A stretch of 42,976 nucleotides of DNA, taken from the NCBI GenBank assembly GCA_019113005.1, contig DXIE01000037.1, forward strand, positions 1 to 42,976. The letters run 5' to 3'. A program made the translations under genes and the position numbers. Within the stretch, counting starts at the first letter, position 1. The number at the start of each line of letters is the position of its first letter. The DNA is from Candidatus Butyricicoccus avistercoris. GTDB lineage: Bacteria; Bacillota; Clostridia; Oscillospirales; Butyricicoccaceae. The notes beneath the pieces are model-generated. The model had not been told where the DNA came from. It saw only the letters and a program-made list of their open reading frames with translations, and did not search any database. This document shows positions 14,044 to 22,146 of this stretch, in pieces.

Positions 14044-15090
14044 ATGAAAGTAAATAAAAAAGTTATTTCTAATCTTACAAAATGTTACTCTATCGCACCA
14101 CTGACATATGAGGGTAAGGAGCATATTCTGGTTGCTGCGGAAAAGCAAGACCCTTGTTATCTGTTTGACCTTGAAGGCAATCAAGTTGATACTGTTTGGT
14201 CTCAGCCAGGGGGCGTTATGAGTATGGTTCAAGTGCCAAACAGTAATGGCGTATTCCTTGCAACTCATAAATTCTATTCTCCTAATGATTCCAAAGAAGC
14301 TAAAATTATTATTGCTACCCCTATCGAAAAGGGAAACTGGGAAATCCGTACTCTTGTAGACCTTCCTCATGTTCACCGCTTTGATATTGTTACTCGTAAT
14401 GGTGTAAATTATCTTATCGCTTGTGCATTAAAGTCTGGTCATGAGTTTAAAGAAGACTGGTCTATGGCAGGTAAGGTTTATGCTGCTGTACTTCCAGACG
14501 ATTTAAGTGTATATAACGATGATAATCAGCTTGAGCTTACTGTAATTAAAGATGATATGCTAAAAAACCATGGTTATTATAAGATTTATGAGGGTGATGT
14601 TGCTCACTGCTTGATTTCTTGTGATAGCGGCGTTTATGACTTTGTTCCACCTGAAAAAGCTGACCAAAATTGGAGCATTGAAAAGCTAGTTGATGAGCCT
14701 GCAAGTGATGCTCTTTTAGTTGATATGGACGGAGATGGCGAAAAAGAATTAGCTATGATTTCTCCTTTCCATGGTGAAAACATTTATTTCTATAAGAAGA
14801 TTGACGGCGAATTTAAGAAGGTATATACTTATGATACCGCTGATTTTGCACATGCAATTTATGGTGGCACACTGCTTGGTGAGCCTACTGTAATTATTGG
14901 TCATCGTAAGGGTGCTAGAAATCTGCTTGCATTTACTTACAATAAGCAGGAGGCTAAGTATGAAGTTACTGTGCTTGATGAGGATTGTGGCCCAGCAAAC
15001 GTGTTTAAGTTTGAGCGTAATGGTGAGGAAGTGCTTGTTTCCACTAACCGTGAGATTGATGAGGTTGCAATGTATACTTTTGAGAAGTAA
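14044..15090 (+). CDS. Unknown cytosolic beta-propeller-like (FG-GAP/VCBS-type) protein in the ula operon
   Basis: I do not recognise a characterised family. The 348 residues show a repeating pattern of short hydrophobic strands about every 45-50 residues ('HILVAAE', 'GVFLATH', 'NYLIACAL', 'HCLISCDSG', 'KELAMISPFHGENIYFYKK', 'PTVIIGHRKG'), as in a seven-bladed propeller. D227-M-D-G-D-G-E-K-E is an FG-GAP/EF-hand-like Ca2+ loop. His residues cluster at blade edges (109, 111, 133, 188, 243, 270, 287). There is no signal peptide, so it is cytosolic, unlike most FG-GAP proteins. It is placed between ulaE and ulaF with tight spacing and its own AGGAG, and its codon use matches the neighbouring enzymes, so a role in the same pathway is likely. 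An enzyme acting on a keto-sugar acid is one possibility. Confidence 0.75.
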   Translation: MKVNKKVISNLTKCYSIAPLTYEGKEHILVAAEKQDPCYLFDLEGNQVDTVWSQPGGVMSMVQVPNSNGVFLATHKFYSPNDSKEAKIIIATPIEKGNWEIRTLVDLPHVHRFDIVTRNGVNYLIACALKSGHEFKEDWSMAGKVYAAVLPDDLSVYNDDNQLELTVIKDDMLKNHGYYKIYEGDVAHCLISCDSGVYDFVPPEKADQNWSIEKLVDEPASDALLVDMDGDGEKELAMISPFHGENIYFYKKIDGEFKKVYTYDTADFAHAIYGGTLLGEPTVIIGHRKGARNLLAFTYNKQEAKYEVTVLDEDCGPANVFKFERNGEEVLVSTNREIDEVAMYTFEK

Positions 15091-15108
15091 AAATGGAGGG
15101 TGCTTTTT

Positions 15109-15807
15109 ATGTTAGAAAGCTTAAAAAAAGAGGTCTACGAGGCGAATATGTTACTTCCACACTATGGACTTGTAACTTTTACATGGGGCAATGTTAGCGG
15201 AATTGACCGTGAAAAAGGTCTTTTTGTAATCAAACCAAGTGGTGTAGAATATGACAAGTTAAAACCAGAAGATATGGTTGTAATGGATTTAGAGGGCAAC
15301 AAAGTAGAAGGTGACTACAATCCTTCTTCTGACACAGCTACTCACTTAGTGCTTTATAATCGTTTTAAAGGTATAGGCGGTATTGTGCATACACATTCTG
15401 CTTGGGCTACAAGTTGGGCACAGGCTGGTCGTGATATTCCATGTTATGGCACAACTCATGCAGATTATATTTATGGTGAAATTCCTTGTGTTCGAAATCT
15501 TACAAAGGAAGAAATTGACGCAGGTTATGAGAAAAACACAGGTGTTCTTATCTTTGATGAGTTTGAAAGACTAGGTAAAGACCCAATCGCTGTGCCTGCT
15601 GTATTATGCAAAAACCATGGTGTTTTTACATGGGGTAAAAACGCACATGACGCAGTTCATAACGCAGTTGTTGCAGAAGAAGTTGCAAAAATGGCAGCTC
15701 GTTGTGAAATGATTAACCCTCTTGTAACTCCTGCTCCTCAGGAATTACAAGATAAGCATTATTACAGAAAACATGGTGCAAATGCTTACTATGGTCAAGG
15801 TAAGTAA
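15109..15807 (+). CDS. ulaF: L-ribulose-5-phosphate 4-epimerase (UlaF/AraD-like)
   Basis: This 232-residue class II aldolase-fold enzyme has the Zn site '[12 protein letters not shown]' and '[14 protein letters not shown]', with the third His in 'NHGVFTWG'; the length is that of UlaF/AraD (about 230). It interconverts L-ribulose-5-phosphate and D-xylulose-5-phosphate, which enters the pentose phosphate pathway. A GTG at 15100 is in frame, but it overlaps the GGAGGG ribosome-binding site (15095-15100), so ATG 15109 is the start. It is the last recognised step of the ascorbate pathway in this operon. Confidence 0.94.
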   Translation: MLESLKKEVYEANMLLPHYGLVTFTWGNVSGIDREKGLFVIKPSGVEYDKLKPEDMVVMDLEGNKVEGDYNPSSDTATHLVLYNRFKGIGGIVHTHSAWATSWAQAGRDIPCYGTTHADYIYGEIPCVRNLTKEEIDAGYEKNTGVLIFDEFERLGKDPIAVPAVLCKNHGVFTWGKNAHDAVHNAVVAEEVAKMAARCEMINPLVTPAPQELQDKHYYRKHGANAYYGQGK

Positions 15808-15830
15808 TTTATAAAAAAGGAATGTAAAAA

Positions 15831-16571
15831 ATGATTAAAGCGGTTTTTTTCGACATTGATAACACTGTTTACAGCTATGATGCTTCACATAAACATGCAA
15901 TGTGGGAACTTTATGAGTATTGCAAACAAAATCTGGATTTAACTCCAGAACAGTTTGATAATGCTATCGAAAATGCTAAGAAGCTAGTAGATGTGCGTTT
16001 AGGTTCAGTTTGTGCAGCAACGCATAACCGTCTTATACGTTTTCAAACAATGCTTGAAATGCTTAAAAAACCGCTTTTTCCTTTCGCTTACGATATGGAA
16101 AAATGCTACTGGAATAGTCTTATTGAGTTTGCAAAACCTGAGGAAAGTATTGAAAATTTAATGCAAAACCTTAAAAAACAGGGCTATTTTGTGGGAGTAG
16201 GCACAAATATGACCGCAGATTGGCAATTTGTAAAGCTAAATAAATTCGGTCTTGGAAAATATATAGATGCTTTAGTTACAAGTGAAGAGGTAAGCGTTGA
16301 AAAACCAGATAAAAAATTATTTGAAGTTTGTGCAGAAAAAGCACAGGCTAAACCTTCAGAATGTGTGTTTATAGGCGATAGCATTAAACACGACATGGAA
16401 GGTGCTGCAAACGCTGGAATGAAAACAATTTTATATGCTGGCTGTCTTGAAGGAAAAAAACTTGAAAAAGCCCAAAAATCGGGTTATACTGTAATTCATC
16501 ACTTTGATGAATGTCTGGATATAATACATAAATTTGAAAATACTGATTTTCTTAAAAATCATTTTAAATAG
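15831..16571 (+). CDS. HAD-superfamily phosphatase
   Basis: The 246-residue HAD type IA hydrolase has motif I D8-I-D-N-T (8-12), an alpha-helical C1 cap, motif III Lys in 'VEKPDKKLF' and motif IV 'FIGDSIKHDMEGA'. It should dephosphorylate a small cytosolic substrate. It begins 23 nt after ulaF with AAGGAATG upstream and no terminator between, so it probably belongs to the ula transcript and may remove accumulating sugar phosphates. The substrate cannot be deduced from sequence. Confidence 0.85.
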   Translation: MIKAVFFDIDNTVYSYDASHKHAMWELYEYCKQNLDLTPEQFDNAIENAKKLVDVRLGSVCAATHNRLIRFQTMLEMLKKPLFPFAYDMEKCYWNSLIEFAKPEESIENLMQNLKKQGYFVGVGTNMTADWQFVKLNKFGLGKYIDALVTSEEVSVEKPDKKLFEVCAEKAQAKPSECVFIGDSIKHDMEGAANAGMKTILYAGCLEGKKLEKAQKSGYTVIHHFDECLDIIHKFENTDFLKNHFK

Positions 16572-16596
16572 ACTCATATTGGAGGCGAATGTCAAT

Positions 16597-17427
16597 ATGT
16601 TTGGTGGTCTTACTATTCAAAGCTTTTTCCTAATTGTTATAGGTGCAGTTATTTTTGTTGTTGGTACAACCGCTCTAAAAAAACAAATCCGCAACAAAAT
16701 GGGAAAGCTTTTAAAAGATGCTAAAATTATTAGCTTAAATCATGTAACTAAAAAAGATGATGAAGGCTATTTGATTCAAAATTATTATGATATAAAAGTT
16801 GAATTTGAAGATAAGGGCAAAAAAATACAAAAAACACTTAAATGTGTTGACCAATATGAAAAAGGTGATACAGTCAAAATAATAAAAGATGTTGAACGTG
16901 GTGGTCAATACCGTGTTTATGGAAATGACAAAGCACCTGTTTTTGGCCCTTGGATTTTAATTCTTTGTGGTATTTTAGTCATTTGTATGCCATTTGTTCA
17001 GTTAAAACTCGGTGATGGTTATATGTCAATGCTGCTTGCAGCTTTTCTGATTTTAATTGGATTGGGACTTATTTTGGCTTATGTTAAGGCAAAATCAAGA
17101 GATTTAGAGGAAATTCCTGCTGAAATTTCTGATATACTTAAATGGCAATCAGGTGAAAAGAAAAAATGGACAAACCCTAGCATTTCTTATTATCCTATTT
17201 TAAAATATACTTTAAACGGCAAAGAAAAAATAATGAGAAGTCGTTACAACTCTAGCAGTACAGCAAGTTATAAGGTTGGCAAACAACTGACTTTATATAG
17301 AGATAAAAATACAGGCGATATTTTAGAACGTAATGCTAGAAAAAGCATGCTAATTATCGGAATCTGTTTGATTCTATTTGCCGCTATTGGGCTTTATAGT
17401 TCACTCATCACGCTCTTTGGAGCATAA
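16597..17427 (+). CDS. Membrane protein with two DUF3592-like domains
   Basis: The 276-residue protein has a membrane segment at about 8-26, a first beta-rich domain (about 40-110, ending 'GQYRVYGNDK'), two membrane segments (about 114-134 and 142-162), a second similar domain (about 170-245, with 'PILKYTLNGKEKIMRS' and 'VGKQLTLYRDKNTGDIL') and a last membrane segment (about 250-270). Both soluble domains have the DUF3592 pattern of a Tyr-containing strand followed by 'GdxvxiyxdkxxGxxy', so it looks like an internal duplication. ATG 16597 has GGAGGC 10 nt upstream; the frame is open to 16534, but that would overlap the HAD gene. It is probably read from the ula transcript; the function is unknown and need not be related. 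Confidence 0.7.
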   Translation: MFGGLTIQSFFLIVIGAVIFVVGTTALKKQIRNKMGKLLKDAKIISLNHVTKKDDEGYLIQNYYDIKVEFEDKGKKIQKTLKCVDQYEKGDTVKIIKDVERGGQYRVYGNDKAPVFGPWILILCGILVICMPFVQLKLGDGYMSMLLAAFLILIGLGLILAYVKAKSRDLEEIPAEISDILKWQSGEKKKWTNPSISYYPILKYTLNGKEKIMRSRYNSSSTASYKVGKQLTLYRDKNTGDILERNARKSMLIIGICLILFAAIGLYSSLITLFGA

Positions 17428-17441
17428 TACCTCATTTCACA

Positions 17442-17480
17442 AAAAGAACCGTCAAAGTTTTATGCTTTGACGGTTCTTTT
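17442..17480 (+). terminator. Strong terminator ending the ula transcript
   Basis: AAAAGAACCGTCAAAG (17442-17457), a 7-nt loop and CTTTGACGGTTCTTTT (17465-17480) form a perfect 16-bp stem with a T run. It is the first convincing terminator after the ulaG promoter. Confidence 0.92.
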
Positions 17481-17558
17481 ATTATACACATTTTTTTACT
17501 TTACTGCATAGTCTGACCTAGAAAGTGTTTTATTAAATCATTTTTGGAGGGAAAAACT

Positions 17559-18311
17559 ATGCCACGAGTTTATTTAAGCCCATCAACTCAGGAATTTAAC
17601 CCATATTATGACGGCGAGGGTAATGAAGAATTTTATATGAACTTAATTGTAGATGCAATGGAGCCATATTTAACATCTTCTGGTATTGAATTTAAAAGAA
17701 ATACACCAGATATGAATGCTGCATCTTCAATCCGTCAATCAAATGAAGGTGTATATGATGTGCATTTAGCAGTTCATTCAAATGCAGCACCTGAAAATCT
17801 CTCTGGCAGACTTCAAGGCTCAGATGTATATTTTTATCCATTTTCCGAGAGAAGTACCAGACTTGCTAATATTATTGCTTCAAATTTAAAAGCAATTTAT
17901 TTAGAACCAGAGCTTGTAAACACAAGAGCTACAACCACACTTGGTGAAGTTGTCAGGACAAAAGCTCCTGCTGTACTTGTAGAGCTTGCTTATCATGACA
18001 ATCCTGAAGATGCTGAATGGATAAGAAATAATATAGGTCTTATTGGTAGAGATTTAGCTCTTTCACTTACTGAATATTTTGGTATTCCTTTTGTAGAGCC
18101 TCAGCCAATTAGAACCGCAATAGTTGATATACAAAGCGGAAATTTAAATATAAGAAAAACTCCTTCGCTTTCTGCACAGGTTATAGGTCAAGCACCAAAT
18201 GGTGCAAAACTAACTGTTTTAGGCAGTTATGACGGTTGGTATATTGTGAAATATTCTAATGTAGAAGGTTATGTTCGCTCAGAATATGTGACACTTGAAT
18301 ATAATAGGTGA
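17559..18311 (+). CDS. N-acetylmuramoyl-L-alanine amidase-like protein with SH3 domain, no signal peptide
   Basis: This 250-residue protein has an Amidase_3-like region (1-177) and a bacterial SH3 domain (about 187-246, 'GNLNIRKTPSLSAQVIG'...'GYVRSEYV'). The usual first-strand motif DAGHGG is replaced by SPSTQEFNPYY, so the first Zn His is missing; Glu24, His73 ('HLAVHSNA') and Glu142 ('VELAYHDN') are in the expected places for the other ligand and catalytic positions. There is no signal peptide or membrane helix. Such proteins may be endolysin-like, released by another route, or inactive. ATG 17559 follows GGAGGG by 7 nt. The gene stands alone between two transcription units; no holin or phage gene is near. 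Confidence 0.75.
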   Translation: MPRVYLSPSTQEFNPYYDGEGNEEFYMNLIVDAMEPYLTSSGIEFKRNTPDMNAASSIRQSNEGVYDVHLAVHSNAAPENLSGRLQGSDVYFYPFSERSTRLANIIASNLKAIYLEPELVNTRATTTLGEVVRTKAPAVLVELAYHDNPEDAEWIRNNIGLIGRDLALSLTEYFGIPFVEPQPIRTAIVDIQSGNLNIRKTPSLSAQVIGQAPNGAKLTVLGSYDGWYIVKYSNVEGYVRSEYVTLEYNR

Positions 18312-18390
18312 TTTGTCATTTCTCATAATAAAGTGAAAAAATACTCTGTGAATTTATTCACAAAAAATCGGGTTCATTTGACAATATGCC

Positions 18391-18419
18391 TTGCAAATGA
18401 GAAAAAGAGATAGTATAAT
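18391..18419 (+). promoter_or_regulatory. Promoter of nfnAB
   Basis: TTGCAA (18391-18396), a 17-bp spacer and a perfect TATAAT (18414-18419) lie 26 bp before the nfnA start, giving a very short leader. A TTGACA at 18379-18384 is too far from the -10 box to pair with it. Confidence 0.7.
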
Positions 18420-18445
18420 TAGAGTAATTGCAGAGGAGGTTTGAA

Positions 18446-19291
18446 ATGTACCAGATTGTTAAGAAAAAGACACTGAATTCAAATACAAAGCTTATGGTGA
18501 TTGATGCACCTTTCGTTGCTAAAAAGGCACAGCCAGGTCAGTTTATCATACTGCGTGTAGATGAAGAAGGAGAGCGTATCCCACTAACTATCGCTGAGTA
18601 TGACCGTGAAAAGGGTCATGTTACTATTATTTTCCAAGAAGTTGGTGCTACAACTAAAAAGCTGGGTCTATTAAATGAAGGCGATTGCTTAAACGACTTC
18701 GTAGGTCCACTTGGTGTTGCATCTCACCTTGAAGGCTTAAAGAAGGTTGCTGTTGTAGGTGGCGGTCTTGGTTGTGCTATCGCATACCCACAGGCTAAGG
18801 CACTTCACGAAATGGGTGCAGAAGTTGACCTGATTGCAGGTTTCCGTAACAAGGATATTATCATTCTTGAGGACGAAATGAAGGCTGCAAGCACAAACCT
18901 TTATGTTATGACTGATGATGGTTCTAACGGTCACAAGGGTTTTGTTACCGATGCACTTAAAAAGCTTATTGAAGATGGCAATCAGTATGATGCTGTTATT
19001 GCTATTGGCCCTATGATTATGATGAAGTTCGTAAGCGAAGTAACTCGCCCATATGGTATCAAGACCATTGTTTCTATGAACGCTACTATGGTTGATGGTA
19101 CTGGTATGTGTGGTTGCTGCCGTCTGACTGTTAACGGTGAGACCAAGTTCGCTTGCGTTGATGGTCCTGATTTTGACGGACATCAGGTAGATTTTGACGA
19201 GTCTATGCGTCGTAGTGCAATGTATAAGGCTCAAGAAAAAGAAGCCACAGAGCATCACGAATGTAATCTGCATAAGATGGAGGTCAAGTAA
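18446..19291 (+). CDS. nfnA: NfnA, FAD and [2Fe-2S] subunit of NADH-dependent ferredoxin:NADP+ oxidoreductase
   Basis: The 281-residue flavoprotein has a ferredoxin-reductase-type FAD domain (about 1-95, 'ERIPLTIAEYD'), an NAD-binding Rossmann part (101-110, VAVVGGGLGC) and a C-terminal [2Fe-2S] site with Cys222, 224/225 and 237 ('DGTGMCGCC', 'FACVDGPDFDGHQVDF'). With NfnB it couples reduced ferredoxin and NADH to NADP+ reduction by flavin-based electron bifurcation, in the cytosol. ATG 18446 has GAGGAGG 7 nt upstream; an in-frame TTG at 18428 is less likely. nfnB starts 2 nt after the stop. Codon use is that of a highly expressed gene. The isolated subunit resembles dihydroorotate dehydrogenase electron-transfer protein, but the nfnB partner decides the call. 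Confidence 0.92.
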   Translation: MYQIVKKKTLNSNTKLMVIDAPFVAKKAQPGQFIILRVDEEGERIPLTIAEYDREKGHVTIIFQEVGATTKKLGLLNEGDCLNDFVGPLGVASHLEGLKKVAVVGGGLGCAIAYPQAKALHEMGAEVDLIAGFRNKDIIILEDEMKAASTNLYVMTDDGSNGHKGFVTDALKKLIEDGNQYDAVIAIGPMIMMKFVSEVTRPYGIKTIVSMNATMVDGTGMCGCCRLTVNGETKFACVDGPDFDGHQVDFDESMRRSAMYKAQEKEATEHHECNLHKMEVK

Positions 19292-19293
19292 TC

Positions 19294-20691
19294 ATGGCAA
19301 ATATGAATCCAAAGAAATGTCCAATGCCTGAGCAGGACCCAAATGTTCGTAACAAGAACTTTGAGGAAGTTGCTCTAGGTTATACACCAGAAATGGCTAT
19401 CGAAGAAGCTCAGCGTTGCTTAAACTGTAAGCACAAGCCTTGTGTTGCTGGTTGCCCAGTTGGTGTTAAAATCCCTGAGTTTATCGCTCTTGTTGCAGAA
19501 GGCAAGTTTATCGAAGCTGCTGCTAAAATCAAGGAAACTTCTGCACTCCCTGCTGTTTGTGGTCGTGTATGTCCACAGGAAAGCCAGTGCGAAAGCAAGT
19601 GTGTTCGTGGGATCAAGGGCGAGCCTGTTGCTATCGGTCGCTTAGAGCGTTTTGTTGCTGACTACGCTATGGCAAATGACACAACTGAAATCACTGTTCC
19701 AGAGCAGAACGGTCATAAGGTTGCTGTTGTAGGTGCTGGTCCTGCTGGTCTAACTTGTGCTGGTGACCTTGCTCGTCTGGGTTACAAGGTTACTGTATTT
19801 GAAGTTCTTCACACCGCTGGTGGCGTTCTTATGTATGGTATTCCTGAATTCCGTCTGCCAAAGGCTATCGTTCAAAAGGAAATTGATAACCTAAAGGCTA
19901 TGGGCGTTGAATTTATCCTAAACTTCGTTGTTGGTCGCTCTGAAACCATTGATGACCTGTTCGCTGATGGTTATGAGGCTATCTTCGTTGGTTCTGGTGC
20001 AGGTCTGCCAAGCTTTATGAATGTTCCAGGTGAGAACTATAACGGTGTTTACTCTGCAAACGAGTATCTGACCCGTGTAAACCTCATGAAGGCTTATAAG
20101 GAAGATTCTGCAACCCCAATTCTTCGTGCTAAGAGAGTTGCTGTTGTTGGTGGCGGTAACGTTGCTATGGACGCTGCTCGTAGTGCAAAGCGTATGGGTG
20201 CAGAAGAAGTTTACATTGTTTATCGTCGTGGTGAGTCCGAGCTGCCAGCACGTCTGGAAGAAATCCATCATGCTAAGGAAGAAGGAATTATCTTCAAGTT
20301 CCTAACCGCTCCACTGGAAGTGCTTGGCGATGAGGAAACTTACATGGTTAAGGGTCTAAAGTGCCAGCAGATGGAGCTTGGTGAGCCAGATGCTTCTGGT
20401 CGTCGTCGTCCAATTCCAGTAGAGGGCAGCGAGTTCGTTCTAGACCTTGATGCTGTTATCGTTTCTATCGGTACTAGCCCTAACCCTCTAATTCGTTCTA
20501 CTACTCCAGGTCTTGAAACCAACAAGCGTGGTTGTATCGTAGCTGACGAGGAAACTGGTCTTACTTCTAAGGAAGGTGTATTCGCAGGCGGTGACGCTGT
20601 AACAGGTGCTGCAACCGTTATTCTTGCAATGGGTGCTGGTAAAAAGGCAGCTGCTGCAATGCATGAGTACATTCAAAATAAGAATAAGTAA
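19294..20691 (+). CDS. nfnB: NfnB, FAD and [4Fe-4S] subunit (GltD-like)
   Basis: The 465-residue protein resembles the small glutamate synthase subunit. Two N-terminal [4Fe-4S] sites are seen: C42-LNCKHKPC-VAGC (42-54) and 'CGRVCPQESQCESKC' (89-103). The FAD Rossmann motif is at 145-152 (VVGAGPAG) and the NADP(H) motif VAVVGGGNVAMDAAR about 150 residues later. It is the bifurcating-FAD subunit partnering NfnA. There is no large glutamate synthase gene next to it and the partner is NfnA-like, so glutamate synthase is unlikely. A terminator follows 14 nt after the stop. The operon is dicistronic and provides NADPH in fermentative anaerobes. Confidence 0.93.
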   Translation: MANMNPKKCPMPEQDPNVRNKNFEEVALGYTPEMAIEEAQRCLNCKHKPCVAGCPVGVKIPEFIALVAEGKFIEAAAKIKETSALPAVCGRVCPQESQCESKCVRGIKGEPVAIGRLERFVADYAMANDTTEITVPEQNGHKVAVVGAGPAGLTCAGDLARLGYKVTVFEVLHTAGGVLMYGIPEFRLPKAIVQKEIDNLKAMGVEFILNFVVGRSETIDDLFADGYEAIFVGSGAGLPSFMNVPGENYNGVYSANEYLTRVNLMKAYKEDSATPILRAKRVAVVGGGNVAMDAARSAKRMGAEEVYIVYRRGESELPARLEEIHHAKEEGIIFKFLTAPLEVLGDEETYMVKGLKCQQMELGEPDASGRRRPIPVEGSEFVLDLDAVIVSIGTSPNPLIRSTTPGLETNKRGCIVADEETGLTSKEGVFAGGDAVTGAATVILAMGAGKKAAAAMHEYIQNKNK

Positions 20692-20704
20692 TTTTTCCAT
20701 ATTT

Positions 20705-20736
20705 AAAAGCGGTGTGGCTTATGCTGCATCGCTTTT
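20705..20736 (+). terminator. Terminator of nfnAB
   Basis: AAAAGCGGTGTGGC (20705-20718), loop TTAT and GCTGCATCGCTTTT (20723-20736) pair along 14 positions with three G-U pairs, followed by T residues. Confidence 0.8.
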
Positions 20737-20816
20737 TTCTTGATTTTTTAATCAAAATAATATATGATATAATTACCTATTTTTAAAGTAGGAAAAAATA
20801 TGAAAGTGGGGCTAAA

Positions 20817-22109
20817 ATGAAAAAAGGAAATGCATGGGCATTAACGCCTATTATAGTATTTTTAGTGCTGTTTATCGGCTATGGCATTTGGAATGATAAT
20901 GATTTTTACAAAATGCCGGCTATTGCAGGCTTTGTAACCGCTTTAGTAGTTGCATTTTTATTAAACAGAAAAGTAACCTTTCATGAAAAATTAGAAGCTG
21001 CTGCAAAAGGTATGGCTGACGAAAATGTAATGATAATGTGTCTTGTGTTTGTTATGGCAGGTGCATTTTCAGGTGCAGTTAATGCAGCAGGCGGTGCAGA
21101 TTCAACAGTAAACTTCGGTCTTTCTATACTTCCAAGCAATGTTGCTGTTGTAGGTGTATTTTTAATCGGCTGTTTTATTTCTACTTCAATGGGTACATCG
21201 GTTGGCACTATAACCGTATTATCACCTATTGCTATCGGTATTGCAGAAAAAACAGGTTTTCCTGTTGCACTTTGTTTAGGTGCGGCTGTGTGTGGTGCAA
21301 TGTTTGGTGATAACTTATCTATGATTTCTGATACCACTATTGCTGCAACTCGTACACAAGGCTGTGATATGAAGGACAAATTCAGAGAGAATATAAAGCT
21401 TGTACTTCCAGCGGCTATTATTACAATAGTTATTTTATTTGTAAAAACTATGGGTTCAGAGTACCAAATTACCGAAAATCTTCATTATGATATAGTTAGA
21501 ATTTTACCTTACTTAGTTGTACTTATCGGTGCTTTAATCGGTGCAAATGTTATTATGCTCTTAGCAGGCGGTACAGTGTTATCTCTGGGCGTTGGTCTAT
21601 ACTATGGAGATTTTGGCTTAAAAGATATCTTCACTGTTATGGGTAACGGTATAACAAGCATGTATGATATAACTGTAATTTCAATTATTGTTGCAGGTGT
21701 TGTGGCACTTATCCGTATGAATGGCGGTATTGATTGGATTTTATATGTTATTCGCAAGCTTGTGCGTGGTAAAAAAGGTGCAGAAGTGGGAATTGCAGCA
21801 CTTTCTGCCGCAGTAGACTGTGCAACCGCTAATAATACAATCGCTATTGTTATTGCGGGCCCTGTTGCAAAAGAAATTGCAGAGGAATATGGCATTGAGC
21901 CAAAACGCACAGCATCACTTCTCGATATTTTCACATCTGTTTGTCAAGGTTTAATTCCTTATGGTGCACAAATTTTAACCGCTGTTAGCTTTACAGTAGG
22001 CACAGCACTGGAGATTAGTCCAGTAGATTTAATTGCATATTGTTATTATCCAATGCTTATGGCAGTTTCTGCACTTGCATTTATTATAATAGGCAAAAAG
22101 AAAGCATAA
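20817..22109 (+). CDS. NhaC-family Na+/H+ antiporter
   Basis: This 430-residue protein has about eleven membrane helices. Family motifs include 'GTSVGTITVLSPIAIG' and 'CGAMFGDNLSMISDTTIAATRTQGCDM', in which the Asp residues are those expected to bind the cation in NhaC-type carriers, and 'DCATANNTIAIVIAGPVAKEI' in the second half. It probably exchanges Na+ for H+ across the cytoplasmic membrane; a substrate such as malate/lactate with Na+ (MleN-like) is also possible. A TATAAT at 20768-20773 lies 43 bp upstream. The gene is monocistronic, between the nfnAB terminator and its own. Confidence 0.88.
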   Translation: MKKGNAWALTPIIVFLVLFIGYGIWNDNDFYKMPAIAGFVTALVVAFLLNRKVTFHEKLEAAAKGMADENVMIMCLVFVMAGAFSGAVNAAGGADSTVNFGLSILPSNVAVVGVFLIGCFISTSMGTSVGTITVLSPIAIGIAEKTGFPVALCLGAAVCGAMFGDNLSMISDTTIAATRTQGCDMKDKFRENIKLVLPAAIITIVILFVKTMGSEYQITENLHYDIVRILPYLVVLIGALIGANVIMLLAGGTVLSLGVGLYYGDFGLKDIFTVMGNGITSMYDITVISIIVAGVVALIRMNGGIDWILYVIRKLVRGKKGAEVGIAALSAAVDCATANNTIAIVIAGPVAKEIAEEYGIEPKRTASLLDIFTSVCQGLIPYGAQILTAVSFTVGTALEISPVDLIAYCYYPMLMAVSALAFIIIGKKKA

Positions 22110-22112
22110 ATA

Positions 22113-22141
22113 AAAATCGAGCTGTTTTCAGCTCGATTTTT
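22113..22141. terminator. Bidirectional terminator, nhaC / radA
   Basis: AAAATCGAGCTG (22113-22124), loop TTTT and CAGCTCGATTTTT (22129-22141) form a perfect 12-bp stem between convergent genes. Confidence 0.9.
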
Positions 22142-22146
22142 TTCGT

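Noticed and set aside
17559-18311. Prophage remnant (endolysin)
   Set aside because: There is no holin, integrase, structural gene or attachment repeat nearby, and base composition matches the neighbours.
18379-18384. TTGACA as -35 box of nfnAB
   Set aside because: It lies 29 bp from the TATAAT at 18414; TTGCAA at 18391 has the correct 17-bp spacing.
18737-19273. 178-codon ORF antisense to nfnA
   Set aside because: It is a shadow of a strongly codon-biased gene, with no start signal and no recognisable domain.
20340-20672. 110-codon ORF antisense to nfnB
   Set aside because: It lies fully inside nfnB, opposite a conserved NADP-binding region, with no ribosome-binding site.
19294-20691. Small subunit of glutamate synthase (gltD)
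   Set aside because: The sequence is GltD-like, but no large subunit gene is adjacent and the partner 2 nt upstream is an NfnA-type protein with its [2Fe-2S] site.
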